Positions 7,001-7,590 of a stretch of DNA of 7,590 nt are shown piece by piece; the stretch's first letter is position 1; each line of letters opens with the position of its first letter. Source of the DNA: an uncultured Collinsella sp. (lineage in GTDB: Bacteria > Actinomycetota > Coriobacteriia > Coriobacteriales > Coriobacteriaceae); contig CAUGJN010000090.1 of NCBI GenBank assembly GCA_959599635.1, forward strand, positions 1-7,590. Reading direction: 5' to 3'. The notes beneath the pieces were generated by a model, which saw only the letters and a list, made by a program, of their open reading frames with translations, was not told the origin of the DNA and made no database searches. Position numbers and translations under genes: made by a program.

Positions 7001-7304
7001 CACCGGTGCGACCCTGCGGTGCGCCCAAGCGGACCTCGGGCTGGCCCTCGATATTGCAGATAAAGCTGTACCAGATAAGACAGGGCTCGGTGCACTCAAG
7101 CTCTACGGTAAATATGCCGTCGCCCTCGTGCGTCATGGGATACCGAGACTCACCGATCTCATCGACCCAGGTACGCAACGTAAGCGTTGCCTGGTTGGGA
7201 TCGGCATCCTCCAGAATCACGGAGAGCGAAAGGGTAGTTCCTGTGGTCACAGCGCCAAACGGAGTGCGAAACTGCGGCAGACGGCTGTTGTGAATCAATC
7301 TCAT
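4008..7304 (-). CDS. Bifunctional GH13 neopullulanase-like / GH77 4-alpha-glucanotransferase fusion
   Basis: This single 1098-aa protein has no signal peptide and is probably cytoplasmic, acting on maltodextrin or glycogen. Residues 1 to about 120 form a beta-sandwich N-domain (IHNSRLPQFRTPFGAV at 4-19, typical of neopullulanase-type enzymes). The GH13 barrel (about 125-555) begins ERGMVYQIFPDRY. Its conserved regions are DGVFNH (263-268), GWRLDVADE with nucleophile Asp351, GEVWE with acid/base Glu380, and SHD with Asp455. A beta C-domain (about 555-645) follows. The GH77 unit (651-1098) has YWQVLPVNP (from 689), RLDHF with nucleophile Asp908, AEDLG with acid/base Glu954, and THDTS with Asp1003. 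Both active sites look intact. The GH13 half would hydrolyse or debranch alpha-glucans, and the GH77 half would disproportionate the chains, as MalQ does. An in-frame ATG at 7397 adds 31 non-homologous residues and lies upstream of the likely promoter, so 7304 is preferred despite a weak ribosome binding site. Confidence 0.93.
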   Translation of the reverse strand: MRLIHNSRLPQFRTPFGAVTTGTTLSLSVILEDADPNQATLTLRTWVDEIGESRYPMTHEGDGIFTVELECTEPCLIWYSFICNIEGQPEVRLGAPQGRTGGEGVTYDYAEVPSFQITVYKHREVRPEWYERGMVYQIFPDRYARDENWRERTLAEVEKPRNGIQRRMVEDWNEPPVYERAEDGSIKTWDFYGGSLKGIQEDLPRIAELGFTAIYLNPIFEAASNHRYDTADYTKIDPILGTEQDFTELCQAAEKLGISIILDGVFNHTGDDSIYFNRYGNYPGVGAWQSEDSPWRDAFYFHEDGSYDCWWGVGNMPAINESSELVRERLLGKDGVIRKWLRAGAHGWRLDVADELSDDFLAEIKKAVLAEKPDALLLGEVWEDASNKISYGHLRRYLQGSELDSAMDYPFRDMVIGFLMGYKNAYQAAEDIETLRENYPREALSCALNLLSSHDRPRIISVLGGGPDESQLPECERSKWRLDENSMGLAKSRFWLATLMQMTFPGVPSIYYGDEYGLEGLTDPGNRRTLPTKDQLHDFDTLAIVKNASAVRRALPFMIDGEIKAFALNDEVLAYNRTGKDGEAATVIINRSLRNSHRVTIPALDECASDVISGHECEIHNGTVTLDLYPLGSSIIYHHDEQRLQEPLDYGAGVVCHITSVPTDDGKPGTIGAPTRRFIDHLAAMGMRYWQVLPVNPTDFFRSPYAGPSAFAGNIDLLPESHKELAADFETWKAHGGEDADPLYTAFKHRNADWLEKYCVYMAVKKYFEGESRHDWPADVARYNEHLIDDKRFHDEAELQAYMQYHFDLAWCELMNYAHKKGIEVIGDIPMYVSDDSADAWSEPENFWLSDTGKAIEISGAPPDNFAPEGQVWGNPTFRWDHMKQNGYRWWMDRLRRAFSLYDRVRLDHFLGFHSYFSIPAGKACADGRWLAGPGKDLFQTAYDELGPLNFIAEDLGYLTPGVRAMASTCGFPGMDVLEFSDYDVRNGVHPTPGKILYTSTHDTSTLAGWSTRSFAGGDEPSGVEVAAKLMSDALASDAPLVMMPLQDVLGLGDDARMNVPGVATGNWTWQADEADVAAAEGKTAQLLRNTHRFWGEA

Positions 7305-7364
7305 AGTACGGTCCAGTTCAATAGAATCACGGCCTGCGGGCCATGGCTTTACGCACAAGATGTA

Positions 7365-7370
7365 AGTATA
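7365..7370 (-). promoter_or_regulatory. Candidate -10 box of the GH13-GH77 gene
   Basis: The minus strand reads TATACT here, one base from the TATAAT consensus. The matching -35 position, 17 bases upstream, is poor (TTATAC), which suggests a weak or activator-dependent promoter. Transcription would start near 7358, leaving an untranslated leader of about 54 bases before the ATG at 7304. Confidence 0.45.
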
Positions 7371-7389
7371 TCTTTTGTACACAGGCTGT

Positions 7390-7408
7390 ATAAACAATAT
7401 CCGTTTAC
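7390..7408. promoter_or_regulatory. Operator-like inverted repeat upstream of the GH13-GH77 gene
   Basis: ATAAAC (7390-7395) and GTTTAC (7403-7408) form a 6-7-6 inverted repeat with one mismatch. It overlaps or abuts the -35 region of the candidate promoter, where a repressor or activator of alpha-glucan genes could bind. The odd 7-base spacer does not match the classic LacI/MalR operator with its central CG, so the regulator is unknown. Confidence 0.3.
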
Positions 7409-7456
7409 CATCGGCGAACGGTTGTCCTAGAAAATCGTTTTACCACTCCTACAGAG

Positions 7457-7483
7457 AAGGGGCGCCCGGTTGGAGCGCCCCTT
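7457..7483 (-). terminator. Terminator-like hairpin after the right-edge gene
   Basis: AAGGGGCGC (7457-7465) pairs perfectly with GCGCCCCTT (7475-7483), a 9-bp stem with a 9-nt loop. On the minus strand it lies 36 bases after the stop at 7520-7522 and is followed by CTCTGT, a weak U-tract extending the two T's in the stem. It separates the edge gene from the GH13-GH77 promoter. Confidence 0.65.
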
Positions 7484-7519
7484 GCTTAGGGTTTGATGAG
7501 GTTTTGGATCGTCTGTGGG

Positions 7520-7590
7520 CTAGCGACGCTTGCGGGTGGCCGTTGCCTTGCGGACGGAGGTCTTCTTGGTCGGAGCCTTTTCCTCGGTCG
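7520..7590 (-). CDS. C-terminal end of a protein with a Lys/Arg-rich tail (partial)
   Basis: Only the last 22 codons and the TAG stop (7520-7522) lie in the window; the gene continues past the right edge. The visible peptide is TEEKAPTKKTSVRKATATRKRR split by no stop, with about ten Lys/Arg residues among Thr and Ala. Such tails occur on nucleoid-associated HU/histone-like proteins of actinobacteria and on some ribosomal or RNA-binding proteins. I infer nucleic-acid binding but cannot name the protein. The downstream hairpin at 7457-7483 supports this being a true gene end. Confidence 0.6.
   Translation of the reverse strand, partial: TEEKAPTKKTSVRKATATRKRR

Noticed and set aside
7305..7397. 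Upstream ATG giving the GH13-GH77 protein 31 more residues
   Set aside because: The family N-terminus begins at the ATG at 7304, and the extra stretch covers the probable promoter and leader.
6627..7430. 267-codon plus-strand open frame opposite the GH13 half
   Set aside because: It overlaps the confidently identified GH13-GH77 gene in antisense and shows no family features.
1..7590. CRISPR array, tRNA/rRNA gene, transposase or phage gene
   Set aside because: I saw no regularly spaced repeats, no tRNA-like cloverleaf, and no recognisable integrase, transposase or phage motif on either strand.

Overview
The window looks like chromosomal DNA from a moderately high-GC Gram-positive bacterium. 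It most resembles a gut Coriobacteriia member such as Collinsella or a relative. That placement rests on my recollection of three things: the fmt-rsmB pair, the single-chain GH13-GH77 glucan enzyme, and an FmdB zinc ribbon with a Ser/Gly tail. No rRNA or other phylogenetic marker is present, so the genus is inferred.

Layout. Positions 1-151 are a T-rich leader. Then come two plus-strand housekeeping genes sharing an ATGA overlap: fmt (152-1072, methionyl-tRNA formyltransferase) and rsmB (1069-2469, 16S rRNA m5C967 methyltransferase). Both serve translation, initiator-tRNA formylation and small-subunit rRNA modification. Positions 2470-2653 hold a long near-perfect inverted repeat and other repeat-like sequence. 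Next is an AT-rich plus-strand gene (2654-3595) for a membrane-anchored protein of unknown function; its base composition is unlike everything around it. It faces a minus-strand FmdB-type zinc-ribbon gene (3683-3919), and a strong 11-bp hairpin lies between the two stops. A large minus-strand gene (4008-7304) encodes an apparently cytoplasmic protein of 1098 aa. It joins a neopullulanase-like GH13 debranching/hydrolase unit to a complete GH77 4-alpha-glucanotransferase, and the active-site residues of both halves are visible. The right edge carries a terminator-like hairpin and the last 22 codons of a minus-strand gene ending in a Lys/Arg-rich tail.

How it works together. fmt and rsmB are translationally coupled. 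The GH13-GH77 fusion would cut and reshuffle maltodextrin or glycogen chains in one polypeptide. The AT-rich membrane protein next to a large inverted repeat is the main accessory element and the least explained gene. I saw no CRISPR array, tRNA, rRNA, transposase or phage gene, and no convincing new multi-gene system.
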